From: Bacteroidales bacterium | Lineage (GTDB): Bacteria > Bacteroidota > Bacteroidia > Bacteroidales > Lentimicrobiaceae | Assembly: GCA_016788045.1 (NCBI GenBank) | Contig: JAEUTG010000029.1 | Location: 124,001-188,000, forward strand | Direction of reading: 5' to 3' | Length of the DNA stretch: 64,000 nt | In this document: positions 5,740 to 15,769 of the stretch, piece by piece | Layout: every line of letters starts with the position of its first letter | How positions within the stretch are numbered: the stretch's first letter is position 1 | Made by a program: the position numbers and the translations under genes | The notes under the pieces: generated by a model | Told to the model about the DNA's origin: nothing | Databases searched by the model: none | Seen by the model: the letters and a program-made list of their open reading frames with translations, nothing else

Positions 5740-8550
5740 TCAGTATTCATAAAAATTTACCGAAAAGAGCAGGCTGGCACTGATTTTACTGTCAAGGCCT
5801 GTGTAGAGGGTCCTGATTCCTGCACTTACTGGTATGCTGAGCCCGAAGAGATGGAAATCTCCGACCATATCCAGCCCTGAGGCGGTGTAAACTGACCTTG
5901 GATCAGGGTTTTGTGCAATGGTATAGTCGTAAAACAATCCGGTTCGGATTCTTTTCAGGTACAAAAGCCCTCCCAGGGCCAGGTCGGGGTAAAGCAAAGG
6001 AAAGCGGTATGCGAATCTGAGGCTCAGTATTTCGTTGCCTCTGATCTGTGTTGTGTAGCCCCTGCTGGTGCTGATAAGGTTGGAAAACCGGTATTTACCG
6101 GGATCGGTAAACTGAATTCCTCCATACAGGGAAATGGAATGATTGGCTGCCAGTCCGGGAAGGTAAATCACCGTCTGAGCGGCCACTATTTCACCGGCTT
6201 TAATCTGACCGAAAGGGGTATGCCTGAAGCGGAGCTCCATATTTACTCCCAATCCTGGTGCCAGATCCCGGTAGGCCTGCCTTTTATAGATATAGCCAGT
6301 GGCCCGGTAACTCAATCCGGATAGATTTCCACGGGTAAAGTCTTCGGGTGTGGACTGGTCATGGGAAATCAGGCTGTAATTAAAGTCAGCATTTCCTGAC
6401 AGGCCTGCGCTGTAAGCCCCCCTGGAGAGGTTCAGGTTCTGGGTGATGCCAGCGTCAAGGTTGGTTTCATTCCAGGTAAAACGTTCGGGCTGATCCTCGC
6501 TGTTGAGCGCTGTTGCTGCCCTTTTGCCCTGTGAAATCACCGCCCTGAATTCTGGAAACCAGCCCTTCCATGAGAGGTCTGCCTTCCACATACCGGTTTC
6601 TTCCTGAAGATTGTAATCATACCCGGCAGTAATAAACAGGGTGCTCAGCAGGTTCTGGCTCATCACCGAAACTCCGGGCCTGGCGGTTTCTCCGCCAATG
6701 TCAATGTAAACCGGAGCCCAGCTGTGGAACCCAAACAGGTGCTTCCATTCTTTGTAAGGCATTGGTGTGGAGGAGGTATCGGAGGCTATCCTGTTGAAAT
6801 CTACCCTGGTTTCCTGAGCCGACATCGCTTCGGCCAATTCCCAGCTGTTTCCACTTTCATTCATTGACAGCACAGCCAACGTGTCAGGATTCACGATAGC
6901 AACGCGAAATCCGCTGGCTGTGTAATCGTTGAAGATCACCTGTCCTTTCCATACAGATGCATATTCTGCACCGAACCTGGCATCGGTGATTCTCTGTTTT
7001 TCGCCTGTGTTTAAGTCAAGTGAAAGAAGCTGACTCTTCTCATCAAAAGTCTCTGTAAAGATAACTTCGTCTTCATTGAATACAGGGTTGCTGATTTCTT
7101 TGAATGAGAAGGGGGTAAGGTGGCTAAAACTACCATCCTCAAGGTTGAGCAGTGCAAGGGATTTCCCCTTGTCTGACAGGATAACGGTTGCGATTTTTTT
7201 CTGATCATCAGACCAGGCCGGAGTTGAAGCGTGCATACCGCCGGGTACCGGATAAATCCGCAGTGAATCCTCATTGATAACAATGATCCGGCAGGCTCCC
7301 GATTTATCGTATTCAATGGCTGCAATCTGCTTTCCGTCAGGGCTGATTTCCGGAGCATAAAACCTTCCTTTCAGCGGAAGGCGCCGGATCTTGCCACCGG
7401 AAATCCTGTAAGTCACGATTTCTGTCTGGCTTTCTGTCTCCCAGCGGATGTGGGGTCGGTATTCGGCCCATACCACCAGTCCGCTTCCTGCCGAGATATG
7501 CTCATCAAGGATAATTCCGGGTGAACAGAGTGTCTTTTCTCCGCCCTTTTCATTCAAAGCGACGATCATGGGAGGCTGGCCAAGCGTTCGTTTCAGGACA
7601 ACCACAACCGAATCGTTAATTTTATGCGGATTCAGGTAATCTGCATAGTGTTTTTTTGTCTCAGCAGGAATAACCGGATAGCCGGTGCCCTTAGACGCAG
7701 ATTCGTTTTTTTGGTTCAGGTAGGCGACAGCCTCCAGGTAAAGTCCTTTTTTATTCAAACCGGAGACACTCTTCAGTCCCTTGTTAAAGGGAGTGATCAG
7801 CCAGGGTTTCATGGCAGTGGTTCTCATGGCATTTTCCCAAAGCCCGGGACCGTACTTCTTTCTTGATATAGCAACGATCTGATAACCTGTAGTGTATACA
7901 TCAGGAACGAAATCACGGTATGATCCCAGGGTAGCTTTGGGAAAGCTGTAGGCCCCGTTTTCAGCGAGCTGGGCAATCAGCGTGCGGTGAAATGCAGGAC
8001 TTCGTCCTCTGCCCGAGTAGCCATGTGAGGTCTCTGAAACAACGGCATCACCTTCAAGAAACCATTTTGGTACGAAAAGGCCGGTAGATACACCGGCAAC
8101 CTGCTGCCCGAACAGAAAGCCCAGGGTACGGGTGATGCCCCGGTTGAGTGCAGAGAGCTGCACAGCATGACGGTATTCATGAAGAGCCAGCTGCTGTATC
8201 CAGGGTTGGGCGTAGGAATCCTGAGGTGGGGTGCTCAGCAGTTCAATGCGCTTCGGTGCCCAGATGGCATAAGCGTTGGAAATGGCGCTACCTGTATGCA
8301 GCACAAGGGGGACAGCGGGAGGCTTTACCCCAAGGCTTCGGGAGACCTCTTCTGCCGCCAGGCTGAAACCAGCCAGAACTTCGTTTGCTTTTGCCTGATG
8401 TCCGGCCGGATAGATCACACTGAAATATCCGTTTTCAATTTTCTCCCACCGCAGACCTGCCCTCGACTGCCCGATGCTGTAGAACTGACCGCTGGCACTG
8501 TTGCACAGAAGGAGCAGCAATGAAAATAAGAAAAGCAGGGACTTGTTCAC
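5740..8550 (-). CDS. Exported gluzincin-like peptidase / beta-propeller / outer-membrane barrel protein
   Basis: The protein is about 936 residues. From GTG 8550 it begins with a clear signal peptide (NKSLLFLFSLLLLL, cleavage near NSASG-Q). The frame also extends to a GTG at 8601 that overlaps the stop of the upstream pseudouridine synthase, but that would bury the signal peptide. About 125 residues in comes LHEYRHAVQ, an HExxH zinc-protease motif (HEYRH, bases 8167-8181). About 40 residues later WFLEGDA supplies the third glutamate ligand, as in gluzincins of the peptidase MA type. The middle (about 330-600) has repeated blades such as PEISPDGKQIAAIEYD and PAWSDDQKKIATV, a TolB/WD40-like propeller. 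The last 300 residues alternate like outer-membrane strands and end in an aromatic residue (VNFYEY). The barrel probably anchors the protease and propeller at the outer membrane. The substrate is unknown. Confidence 0.8.
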   Translation of the reverse strand: MNKSLLFLFSLLLLLCNSASGQFYSIGQSRAGLRWEKIENGYFSVIYPAGHQAKANEVLAGFSLAAEEVSRSLGVKPPAVPLVLHTGSAISNAYAIWAPKRIELLSTPPQDSYAQPWIQQLALHEYRHAVQLSALNRGITRTLGFLFGQQVAGVSTGLFVPKWFLEGDAVVSETSHGYSGRGRSPAFHRTLIAQLAENGAYSFPKATLGSYRDFVPDVYTTGYQIVAISRKKYGPGLWENAMRTTAMKPWLITPFNKGLKSVSGLNKKGLYLEAVAYLNQKNESASKGTGYPVIPAETKKHYADYLNPHKINDSVVVVLKRTLGQPPMIVALNEKGGEKTLCSPGIILDEHISAGSGLVVWAEYRPHIRWETESQTEIVTYRISGGKIRRLPLKGRFYAPEISPDGKQIAAIEYDKSGACRIIVINEDSLRIYPVPGGMHASTPAWSDDQKKIATVILSDKGKSLALLNLEDGSFSHLTPFSFKEISNPVFNEDEVIFTETFDEKSQLLSLDLNTGEKQRITDARFGAEYASVWKGQVIFNDYTASGFRVAIVNPDTLAVLSMNESGNSWELAEAMSAQETRVDFNRIASDTSSTPMPYKEWKHLFGFHSWAPVYIDIGGETARPGVSVMSQNLLSTLFITAGYDYNLQEETGMWKADLSWKGWFPEFRAVISQGKRAATALNSEDQPERFTWNETNLDAGITQNLNLSRGAYSAGLSGNADFNYSLISHDQSTPEDFTRGNLSGLSYRATGYIYKRQAYRDLAPGLGVNMELRFRHTPFGQIKAGEIVAAQTVIYLPGLAANHSISLYGGIQFTDPGKYRFSNLISTSRGYTTQIRGNEILSLRFAYRFPLLYPDLALGGLLYLKRIRTGLFYDYTIAQNPDPRSVYTASGLDMVGDFHLFGLSIPVSAGIRTLYTGLDSKISASLLFSVNFYEY

Positions 8551-8597
8551 GGTCGCTTGTATATGGTTTCTTTTAACGCAGTGGCAGAGAGGAATGT

Positions 8598-9293
8598 TCA
8601 CAGTTGCTTATCAGCATCAAAAATATGCCATTCAGATCTTTCAGGAACGGGAGCCGTAATTCGGATGTGCTCTTTTGATACCGGATGGATGAACTCGAGG
8701 CGGCGGGCATGAAGACTGATTGAACCATCGGCGTTCGAACGACGGGCGCCGTATTTTAAATCCCCGTTGATGTGGCATCCCAGGGCTGCCAGCTGCGCCC
8801 TTATCTGGTGATGCCGACCGGTATGCAGGTCAATTTCAAGCAGGAAAAGGGTTTTCCCGGAGGCAAGCAAACGGTAGGCAAGCTCTGCCCTTTTGGCTCC
8901 GGCAGTGCCCTCCTTCACCACAAATGATTTGTTAAGGGATTCATTCTTTTTCAGGTAATGGACCAGTACCCCGGATTCCGGGACAGGCACTGCATCAACA
9001 ATTGCCCAATAGGTTTTGGCAATGCTCCGGTCTTTTACCATGGCAGTCATCCGTGTGAGCGCTTTCGAGGTCTTGGCAAAAATCACCGCTCCACTCACCG
9101 GCCGGTCAAGACGGTGTACCAGCCCGAGAAAGACTTCTCCTGGTTTGTTGTAACGGTTTTTTAGATAGGACTTCAGCATTCCGGTCATCGGCTCATCGCC
9201 GGTGCGGTCACCCTGTACAATTTCACCGGCCTGTTTATTGACAACAAGCAGGTGGTTATCTTCGAATATGACAGCCGGCTGTTTATTCATCAT
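8598..9293 (-). CDS. RluA-family pseudouridine synthase
   Basis: This 231-residue RNA-modifying enzyme isomerises uridine to pseudouridine in rRNA or tRNA. The catalytic motif GLVHRLDRPVSGAVIFAKT is intact, with the aspartate in HRLD. HTGRHHQIRAQLAALGCHINGDLKYG is the second family block. It lacks an N-terminal S4 domain, so it belongs with the compact RluA/RluC-like enzymes. The target base cannot be told from sequence. The stop overlaps a possible GTG of the downstream exported protease, suggesting translational coupling or at least co-transcription. Confidence 0.93.
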   Translation of the reverse strand: MMNKQPAVIFEDNHLLVVNKQAGEIVQGDRTGDEPMTGMLKSYLKNRYNKPGEVFLGLVHRLDRPVSGAVIFAKTSKALTRMTAMVKDRSIAKTYWAIVDAVPVPESGVLVHYLKKNESLNKSFVVKEGTAGAKRAELAYRLLASGKTLFLLEIDLHTGRHHQIRAQLAALGCHINGDLKYGARRSNADGSISLHARRLEFIHPVSKEHIRITAPVPERSEWHIFDADKQL

Positions 9294-9391
9294 CAGTTCA
9301 TGCCCGACAGCAGGGCAGTAATGCGAAATTCCGCAAGAGAAGAACCCTCAATGCTGTCGCAGGTATTTTTTAGCCTACAAGGCGGTTCAGC

Positions 9392-10219
9392 TTAATACTG
9401 CTCCCTTTCGTTCGGGAAATCAAGGGTTTTTACATCCCTGATGTATGATCTTACCGATCCCTGAATTTCCTCACTCAGGTTGTGATACCGTCTCAGGAAC
9501 CTGGGAGAGAATTCCTGGGTTATTCCGAGCATATCGTGCAGCACCAGCACCTGACCATCAACATCAGGCCCGGCACCGATACCGATTACGGGGATTCTGA
9601 TACTCCGGCTGACCTCTGCTGCCAGCTTTGCCGGGATTTTTTCCAGAACCAGTCCGAAACAACCGGCTTTTTCGAGCAGATGGGCATCTTCTACCAGTTT
9701 GCGGGCTTCATTTTCTTCGGTAGCCCTTACTACATAAGTGCCGAACTTATGGATTGACTGAGGTGTGAGACCGAGGTGACCCATTACCGGGATTCCTGCC
9801 GAGAGGATGCGGTCGACCGACTCAAGAATCTCCCTTCCGCCTTCCATTTTTACAGCATCTGCCCCCGATTCTTTCATGATCCGTATGGCCGAACTCAGGG
9901 CCTCTTTTGAATTCCCCTGATAGGTTCCGAATGGCATGTCGGCAATCACCAGCGCGCGTTTTACACCCCTGATCACTGAGGTTGCATGATAAATCATCTC
10001 GTTCAGGGTAATCGGCAGGGTGGAAGTATGGCCCGCCATCACATTGGAAGCAGAGTCACCTACAAGGATCACATCAATGCCCGCTTTGTCAAGCAACCGG
10101 GCCATGGAGAAATCGTAAGCCGTAAGCATGGCGATTTTCTCATTCTTAAGTTTCATTTCCTGTAAAACATGGGTAGTGACCTTGTTTACATTGGCAAACT
10201 TCGAAACATTTGGCTCCAT
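9392..10219 (-). CDS. panB: 3-methyl-2-oxobutanoate hydroxymethyltransferase
   Basis: PanB transfers a one-carbon unit from methylene-THF to alpha-ketoisovalerate, giving ketopantoate, the first step towards pantothenate and CoA. The 275-residue protein has [20 protein letters not shown], then [12 protein letters not shown] (metal-binding aspartate), [17 protein letters not shown] and [22 protein letters not shown], all conserved in the family. I choose ATG 10219 ([15 protein letters not shown]). The frame extends to 10300, but a TATCTTTG promoter element at 10273-10280 lies inside that extension. Other pantothenate genes are not in the window. Confidence 0.96.
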   Translation of the reverse strand: MEPNVSKFANVNKVTTHVLQEMKLKNEKIAMLTAYDFSMARLLDKAGIDVILVGDSASNVMAGHTSTLPITLNEMIYHATSVIRGVKRALVIADMPFGTYQGNSKEALSSAIRIMKESGADAVKMEGGREILESVDRILSAGIPVMGHLGLTPQSIHKFGTYVVRATEENEARKLVEDAHLLEKAGCFGLVLEKIPAKLAAEVSRSIRIPVIGIGAGPDVDGQVLVLHDMLGITQEFSPRFLRRYHNLSEEIQGSVRSYIRDVKTLDFPNEREQY

Positions 10220-10272
10220 ACGGATTGTTTTGAGTTTAGGATTGGGTCGTAATCTGATTCTACAACAAGCGG

Positions 10273-10280
10273 CAAAGATA
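10273..10280 (-). promoter_or_regulatory. Promoter -7 element for panB
   Basis: On the minus strand this reads TATCTTTG, matching TAnnTTTG. It lies 54 bp before ATG 10219 and so argues against translation from the longer frame. No TTTG is seen at the right distance upstream. Confidence 0.45.
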
Positions 10281-10378
10281 CATATTATTGTACTTGGCAT
10301 GATTCAGCAGTCAGCTTCATCTGCGGGCAATCAACACAAGTTTTTTGTTTTACCTTCCTCAGGTTGACTTATTATGTG

Positions 10379-10386
10379 TAATTTTG
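10379..10386 (+). promoter_or_regulatory. Promoter -7 element for the lipoprotein gene at 10421
   Basis: TAATTTTG matches TAnnTTTG and lies 35 bp before the ATG. The nearest upstream TTG is too close (12 bp), so only the -7 part is convincing. Confidence 0.4.
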
Positions 10387-10420
10387 TTAGCCTTTAGTTA
10401 CTGCCAATCTCTTTTGAACT

Positions 10421-11440
10421 ATGAAAACATTTTTTTTGCGGGCTTTCATGCTGCTGGGCGTTGCTTCTTTTCTTGCTTCCTGCGAAACCGATATTGATGT
10501 TACCGCTGAATGGAAAGATATCACTGTGGTTTACGGGCTTATCAGCCAGAATGATTCGGTGCACTACATCAAAGTGAACAAAGCATTTCTGGGTGATGGC
10601 AATGCTTATACCTATGCCCAGATAGCCGATTCGAGTTCATATGGGACCAACATTGAGGTAACGCTTGTAGAAAAATCCATTACCGGCAGTACACGCACTT
10701 TTCAGTGTGATACAACCACGGTTTATAACAAAGAGGCCGGCGTGTTTTATTATCCCCGGCAGGTGGTGTATAAGGCAGCGTTTAAAATACCATCCGACAT
10801 CAATGAGAAGCATTATACCTATCATCTCGAAATCAGAAATAAACTTACCGGCAAAGTGGTGAAAGCACAAACCCCGCTGGTGAAGGATTTTTCGATCGAT
10901 ACACCCAATCCGGGCGTTACGAAAATTGAGTTTATCAGTGAAAATAACCAGCGCATCAAATGGTATTCTGCCAAAGATGGCAGAAGGTACAACGTGTCCA
11001 TCCGCATCTGGTTTGATGAGGTCTTCAACCTGTACGATACCATCCCGCGTTACATTGACTGGGATTTCAATTCAGTAAAAGCAAGCAGTATTGTTGAAAG
11101 TGAGTTGCTTGAAATTCTTTATGATCCTCAGAACCTTTACCCCATCTGCAAAAGCCTCATCCCTTATAAAGACGACCGTGAAAATTCAGTTACTTCCCGA
11201 CTGATCGACAAAGCCGAATTCCGGTTTAACGTAGCCGGTGATGAACTGAATACATACATGGAAGTGAATGAGCCCTCTTCCGACCTGCTGCAGGAAAAGG
11301 CAGAATACACCAACATTCAGAACGGCTATGGTCTTTTCTCCTGCCGGTATACCAAAACACTGTCGGTACCTATCGGAACAAGAACCGAAGAGAGGCTGAT
11401 TGCCGAAGACATAAAATTTGTCGATAGAATCGGTAACTGA
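10421..11440 (+). CDS. Bacteroidetes lipoprotein of unknown function (DUF4249-like outline)
   Basis: The protein has 339 residues. Its N-terminus MKTFFLRAFMLLGVASFLASCE is a lipoprotein signal with the lipid-attachment cysteine in the ASC lipobox. After it comes an all-beta region: WKDITVVYGLISQNDSVHYIKVNKAFLG, then repeated strands. The pattern of an early 'VVYGLI...D..H.I.V.K.F' strand pair resembles Bacteroidetes DUF4249-type lipoproteins that often accompany TonB receptors, but no receptor is adjacent. That assignment is tentative. The gene is flanked by panB (divergent) and by a terminator before dnaK, so it is probably monocistronic. Confidence 0.75.
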   Translation: MKTFFLRAFMLLGVASFLASCETDIDVTAEWKDITVVYGLISQNDSVHYIKVNKAFLGDGNAYTYAQIADSSSYGTNIEVTLVEKSITGSTRTFQCDTTTVYNKEAGVFYYPRQVVYKAAFKIPSDINEKHYTYHLEIRNKLTGKVVKAQTPLVKDFSIDTPNPGVTKIEFISENNQRIKWYSAKDGRRYNVSIRIWFDEVFNLYDTIPRYIDWDFNSVKASSIVESELLEILYDPQNLYPICKSLIPYKDDRENSVTSRLIDKAEFRFNVAGDELNTYMEVNEPSSDLLQEKAEYTNIQNGYGLFSCRYTKTLSVPIGTRTEERLIAEDIKFVDRIGN

Positions 11441-11465
11441 TCAGTTACATTTCCCATAAATTCAG

Positions 11466-11494
11466 AAAATCTGACATTTCGTCAGATTTTTTTA
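11466..11494 (+). terminator. Rho-independent terminator after the lipoprotein gene
   Basis: AAATCTGAC and GTCAGATTT pair around ATTTC and are followed by T residues. It insulates the lipoprotein gene from dnaK. Confidence 0.75.
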
Positions 11495-11675
11495 TGTCAT
11501 TCAAGGTAAGTCCGGACCGGGAAAGTAAAATGTGATTTGTGCTAAATGGCTGATATGTAATATTATAAAGGCGTTATTCTGATTTTTTATGCACTGGTTA
11601 GGTGCCTGTTGGCATTCATTGGCATAGTCCTTGACAAACAGCGGCTAAGAAACTAAAAATTTAAATCCGATACAG

Positions 11676-13595
11676 ATGGGAAAAATAATTGGAATTGATC
11701 TGGGAACTACCAACTCATGTGTGGCCGTAATGGAGGGTAATGAACCTGTAGTGATTCCCAACAGTGAAGGCCGTCGCACGACTCCTTCCATCGTAGCATT
11801 CACTGACAACGGAGAACGCAAGGTGGGCGATCCTGCCAAGCGTCAGGCCATAACCAACCCCGAAAGGACCATTTTCTCGATCAAGAGGTTTATGGGTGAA
11901 ACTTTTGACAGGGTAACCAAAGAAACCGGCAGGGTGCCTTATAAGGTTGTTAAAGGCGACAACAACACGTCAAGGGTTAAGGTGGATGACCGCCTTTATA
12001 CTCCCCAGGAAATTTCAGCCATGGTGCTTCAGAAGATGAAGAAAACCGCCGAAGACTATCTTGGTCAGACGGTTACCGAAGCGGTAATTACTGTGCCTGC
12101 ATACTTCAGCGATTCGCAGCGTCAGGCAACCAAAGAGGCCGGAGAAATTGCCGGACTCACCGTTAAGCGCATTATCAACGAGCCCACAGCAGCAGCCCTT
12201 GCCTATGGCCTCGACAAGAAAAGCCACGACCTGAAGGTTGCCGTTTTCGATCTCGGAGGCGGAACTTTTGATATATCCATTCTCGAACTCGGCGAAGGTG
12301 TTTTTGAAGTAAAGTCAACCAATGGTGATACCCACCTGGGTGGTGACGATTTTGACCACAAGATCATCGACTGGCTGGCCGATGAATTCAAGAACGATGA
12401 GGGGATAGACCTGCGAAAGGATCCTATGGCTCTGCAGCGCCTGAAGGAAGCCGCAGAGAAGGCAAAAATAGAGCTTTCGAGTTCGACCTCTACGGAGATC
12501 AATCTGCCTTACATCATGCCTGTTGATGGTATTCCGAAACATCTGGTACGCACACTTTCAAGGGCAAAGTTCGAGCAACTGAACGATTCGCTTATCCGCG
12601 CAACCATTGAGCCCTGTAAACAGGCACTTAAAGATGCCGGGCTTTCTGTTTCCGATATTGATGAAGTAATTCTGGTCGGCGGATCAACAAGGATTCCTGC
12701 AATTCAGAAAGTGGTAGAGGATTTCTTCGGAAAAGTACCTTCAAAAGGTGTTAACCCTGATGAGGTAGTGGCCATCGGAGCCGCCATTCAGGGTGGTGTG
12801 CTTACCGGCGAAGTGAAGGATGTGCTGCTGCTCGATGTAACCCCGCTTTCACTGGGTATTGAAACCCTGGGTGGTGTGATGACCAAACTCATTGAATCGA
12901 ACACGACCATTCCGACCCGCAAATCAGAAGTATTTTCAACAGCCAGCGATAGTCAGCCATCTGTTGAAATTCATGTTCTCCAGGGTGAAAGGCCAATGGC
13001 CCGTGATAACAAGAGCATCGGGCGTTTCCATCTCGACGGAATTCCCCCCGCACCACGTGGCATCCCGCAGATTGAAGTTACTTTCGACATCGATGCCAAC
13101 GGAATACTCAATGTTTCGGCCAAAGACAAAGGCACCGGAAAATCTCAGCAGATCCGCATCGAAGCTTCTTCAGGGCTTTCGGAAGCCGAAATCAAACGTA
13201 TGAAGGAAGAAGCAGAAGCCAATGCCGAGAACGACCGTAAAGCAAAGGAAGAAGTTGACAAAGTCAACAGCGCCGACGCCATGATCTTTCAGACAGAAAA
13301 ACAACTCAAGGAGTTTGGCGACAAGCTGCCTGCAGAGAAAAAAGCGCCGATAGAGGCTGCCCTCAACGACCTTAAAGAAGCTCACAAGAACCGTAATTTT
13401 GCCGGTATTGATGCCTCACTCGCTGCACTCAATACTGCCTGGCAGGCTGCCAGTGAAGAAATGTACAAAGCTACCCAGAACCAGGAGGGTCAGCCAGGGG
13501 CCGGACCGCAGGAAGGTCCTGCCGGTGATACCGGTTCCGGAAAGAAATCTCCTGACCAGGAAGTTACCGACGTCGATTTCGAAGAAGTTAAGTAA
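11676..13595 (+). CDS. dnaK: Chaperone DnaK (Hsp70)
   Basis: This ATP-dependent chaperone works with DnaJ and GrpE, neither of which is adjacent. Its 639 residues have the full Hsp70 architecture. The N-terminal ATPase begins [21 protein letters not shown], with the [13 protein letters not shown] phosphate loop and [13 protein letters not shown] later. The hydrophobic linker is [19 protein letters not shown], followed by the substrate domain and a helical lid. The end is the acidic tail [10 protein letters not shown], the family's EEVD-like terminus. The 180 bp between the preceding terminator and ATG 11676 have no CIRCE operator, so HrcA-type control is not supported. A terminator follows at 13637. 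Confidence 0.98.
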   Translation: MGKIIGIDLGTTNSCVAVMEGNEPVVIPNSEGRRTTPSIVAFTDNGERKVGDPAKRQAITNPERTIFSIKRFMGETFDRVTKETGRVPYKVVKGDNNTSRVKVDDRLYTPQEISAMVLQKMKKTAEDYLGQTVTEAVITVPAYFSDSQRQATKEAGEIAGLTVKRIINEPTAAALAYGLDKKSHDLKVAVFDLGGGTFDISILELGEGVFEVKSTNGDTHLGGDDFDHKIIDWLADEFKNDEGIDLRKDPMALQRLKEAAEKAKIELSSSTSTEINLPYIMPVDGIPKHLVRTLSRAKFEQLNDSLIRATIEPCKQALKDAGLSVSDIDEVILVGGSTRIPAIQKVVEDFFGKVPSKGVNPDEVVAIGAAIQGGVLTGEVKDVLLLDVTPLSLGIETLGGVMTKLIESNTTIPTRKSEVFSTASDSQPSVEIHVLQGERPMARDNKSIGRFHLDGIPPAPRGIPQIEVTFDIDANGILNVSAKDKGTGKSQQIRIEASSGLSEAEIKRMKEEAEANAENDRKAKEEVDKVNSADAMIFQTEKQLKEFGDKLPAEKKAPIEAALNDLKEAHKNRNFAGIDASLAALNTAWQAASEEMYKATQNQEGQPGAGPQEGPAGDTGSGKKSPDQEVTDVDFEEVK

Positions 13596-13636
13596 TTTTC
13601 GGAGTACCGGCATTTTTTCAGCATGAAATTTGCAGC

Positions 13637-13670
13637 AGGAGGCAGGCGTAAGCTTGCCTCCCGTTTTTTA
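13637..13670 (+). terminator. Rho-independent terminator after dnaK
   Basis: GGAGGCA (13638-13644) pairs with TGCCTCC (13655-13661), followed by CG and six T residues. Confidence 0.75.
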
Positions 13671-13723
13671 TGGCTGTAAGCTGTAGCTAAATTCGTAACT
13701 TTACCTCCACACAGAATTGCTGT

Positions 13724-15277
13724 ATGATCATCAGACTTTATATACTGATTCTTTTCCTGCTGCCGGCAACCGGCTTCATTCAAACCCAGGCACAGAACAA
13801 CCGGCCTGTCAGACTTGAAATTCCGGTGAAGGATGACACAGAAATTTATAAAGTGGTTCCATGCAGCAGCAATGGTGTTATGGTAATCTACCTGAGCTCG
13901 GAAACCGACCCGCAGGGTAATTTTCTATGGATTGCTGCATTTCTCGACCGCAGCCTGAAAGAAACCTGGAGGAAATCCATTCCCCTGCCGCGGGGATTTG
14001 TGCTTGCTGAAGCATTATACGCCGGAAATCACCTTGTTGGTTTCTGGTATTCACCCAAAGGCGATCTGTCAGAGAATCTCCGGATTGCAGACTTCAATGT
14101 TGCTGATTCATCCCATAGATTGGTTGGCTATAGTATCCCGTCGAAATCAGAATTCTCGCAGTTTGATATTACCGGGCGATTCGCGGTAGCTGGAATCAAT
14201 ACCCGCGATGATCAGTCAATGCTGATCGTGTACAATCTGCAGTCTGGCCTGGTTTCCTCTGCTGAACAGAACATTCAGGGCAATGTCGTTATTGAATCCC
14301 TCAACATTGACGAATCGTCCGGTGTTATTTCTGCCATCCTCCGTACAACCGGTTCGGCTAGAAAAAGAGAGTATTACCTGGTCAAAACCCTTGAAAGTGG
14401 TCAGAAAATCAGTGAGCTGAAGCTCAGTAGATTCGGCGACAATAACCTGATCAACAGTGCATTCTCCTACCCGGTTGATGCTACCACCGATCTGGTGATC
14501 GGTTCATTCGGCCACAATACCCGGACCAGGATGATTAACGGAACGGAATCACTGGGGGTTTCCTCTACCGGGTTTTTCTCTATCCTGATCAGGAACAACG
14601 TGGAAGTTAACAACCAGTTTTATGAGTTTACCGATTTCCAGAATTTTTACCGGTACCTTCGCCGCCCTTCTGACCTGAATATACGCCGCGGAAACAACAA
14701 GGCTGAACGATCTGCAAAAGACCTTTCGATTGATCATGACCTGATAACCCATGATGTCTTCAGGTGGAAGAACGAATTCGTTTTTATTGCCGAAGCCTTC
14801 TATCCGGAATACAGGACTGTAACCACCATGGTTTACGATTATTACGGCAGGCCATATCCATCAACCTATTCAGTATTTGAAGGTTACCGTTACCTGACCA
14901 CCTTTATCTCGGGGTTTGATTCAACCGGAACCATGAAATGGAATGCCGATCTTGAATTGCGCAACATGCTTACGCAGGATATCAGGCAGAAAGTGCTTGC
15001 CTGGGAAGATACCGAAGGGCTGGTATTGTCATATGCCTACGATGCCAAAGTAGCTTCCAGAACCCTCAGTGAAGGTGGACAACAAAGCAGTATCGATTAT
15101 GCCGACATTGCCCCGCTTGGAACGCGTGACAAGATATACAGTGACTCAAATAGTCAGATGATGTACTGGTACGGCAATTATTTCCTTGTGTCCGGATATC
15201 AGAATCTCCGCAACAGCTACCAGAGCGAGCGAAACAACAAGAACGTTTTTTACATCAACAAGCTTGCTTTCAGGTAA
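13724..15277 (+). CDS. Exported protein of unknown function, probable beta-propeller
   Basis: The protein has 517 residues and I do not recognise a named family. It starts with a signal peptide (IIRLYILILFLLPATGFIQTQAQ, likely cut after AQA-Q). The mature part is beta-rich, with recurring strand-turn patterns such as GVMVIYLSSETDPQGNFLWIAAF, LIVYNLQSGLV and EFVFIAEAFYPEYRTV. It looks like an irregular propeller that records or compares values. No catalytic motif, lipobox or sorting domain is visible, so a periplasmic location is the simplest guess. A TAACTTTA sequence about 27 bp upstream could be the promoter -7 element. Confidence 0.8.
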   Translation: MIIRLYILILFLLPATGFIQTQAQNNRPVRLEIPVKDDTEIYKVVPCSSNGVMVIYLSSETDPQGNFLWIAAFLDRSLKETWRKSIPLPRGFVLAEALYAGNHLVGFWYSPKGDLSENLRIADFNVADSSHRLVGYSIPSKSEFSQFDITGRFAVAGINTRDDQSMLIVYNLQSGLVSSAEQNIQGNVVIESLNIDESSGVISAILRTTGSARKREYYLVKTLESGQKISELKLSRFGDNNLINSAFSYPVDATTDLVIGSFGHNTRTRMINGTESLGVSSTGFFSILIRNNVEVNNQFYEFTDFQNFYRYLRRPSDLNIRRGNNKAERSAKDLSIDHDLITHDVFRWKNEFVFIAEAFYPEYRTVTTMVYDYYGRPYPSTYSVFEGYRYLTTFISGFDSTGTMKWNADLELRNMLTQDIRQKVLAWEDTEGLVLSYAYDAKVASRTLSEGGQQSSIDYADIAPLGTRDKIYSDSNSQMMYWYGNYFLVSGYQNLRNSYQSERNNKNVFYINKLAFR

Positions 15278-15709
15278 CCCGGTTACAATCCTTCTCATCA
15301 TGCGATTGTTCAAGCCATTCGGTTTAAGAATGCTGTCTGCCTGATGTTTTAAACTCCGGACTGTTCAGGCTCCCGACGATCAACCAGGAGGTACCGGTGG
15401 TGCAAAACAGAAGTGAAATTGTCTGGTTTGATCCTGTCAGCCGGATTTTATACCTGTTCAGACCTGTGTGTCATGTTCAACCCTTTGGACTGGGTGCGAA
15501 CCTTACCTATCATCCGGATGCTTCCCATTTTACCTGTGCTGATCTGAATGATGCTATGAACCCGCATCAGCTGTTTGCTTACCAAGCAATTGGTCCTTTA
15601 ATACACTCTTTTGCAGCAGGCTGTATTTAGTACAACCAGCATTTGGTCTCCATACCAGGTTATTTACAATGGTTGGCCACCTTGAGCATGTTTTTTGGGT
15701 TTTGCGTTT
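15278..15709. other. Intergenic stretch without recognisable gene
   Basis: About 430 bp lie between the exported propeller-like gene and the long hairpin at 15710. A 77-codon frame on the plus strand (15397-15630) has no signal, no family resemblance and poor start context, so I do not call it. No RNA gene or repeat is recognised. Confidence 0.5.
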
Positions 15710-15761
15710 GATACAAAAACAGAAAAGGCTGCCATCAGGCAGCCTTTTCTGTTTTTGTATC
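15710..15761. terminator. Bidirectional terminator with a perfect 24-bp stem
   Basis: Bases 15710-15733 and 15738-15761 are perfect complements around the 4-base loop ATCA. Each arm has an A- or T-rich outer part (ACAAAAACAGAAAA / TTTTCTGTTTTTGT), so RNA from either strand ends in a U-rich stretch. It sits 9 bp past the stop of the minus-strand OmpA-TPR gene and can also stop transcription from 13724. The stem is exceptionally long for a terminator. Confidence 0.85.
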
Positions 15762-15769
15762 TGGTCAGC

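Noticed and set aside
11495..11675. Possible CIRCE/HrcA operator upstream of dnaK
   Set aside because: Short GCAC/GTGC and TGCC/GGCA matches occur, but the TTAGCACTC-N9-GAGTGCTAA operator is absent.
15397..15630. 77-codon plus-strand frame in a 430-bp gap
   Set aside because: No signal, motif or good start, and it sits just before a terminator.
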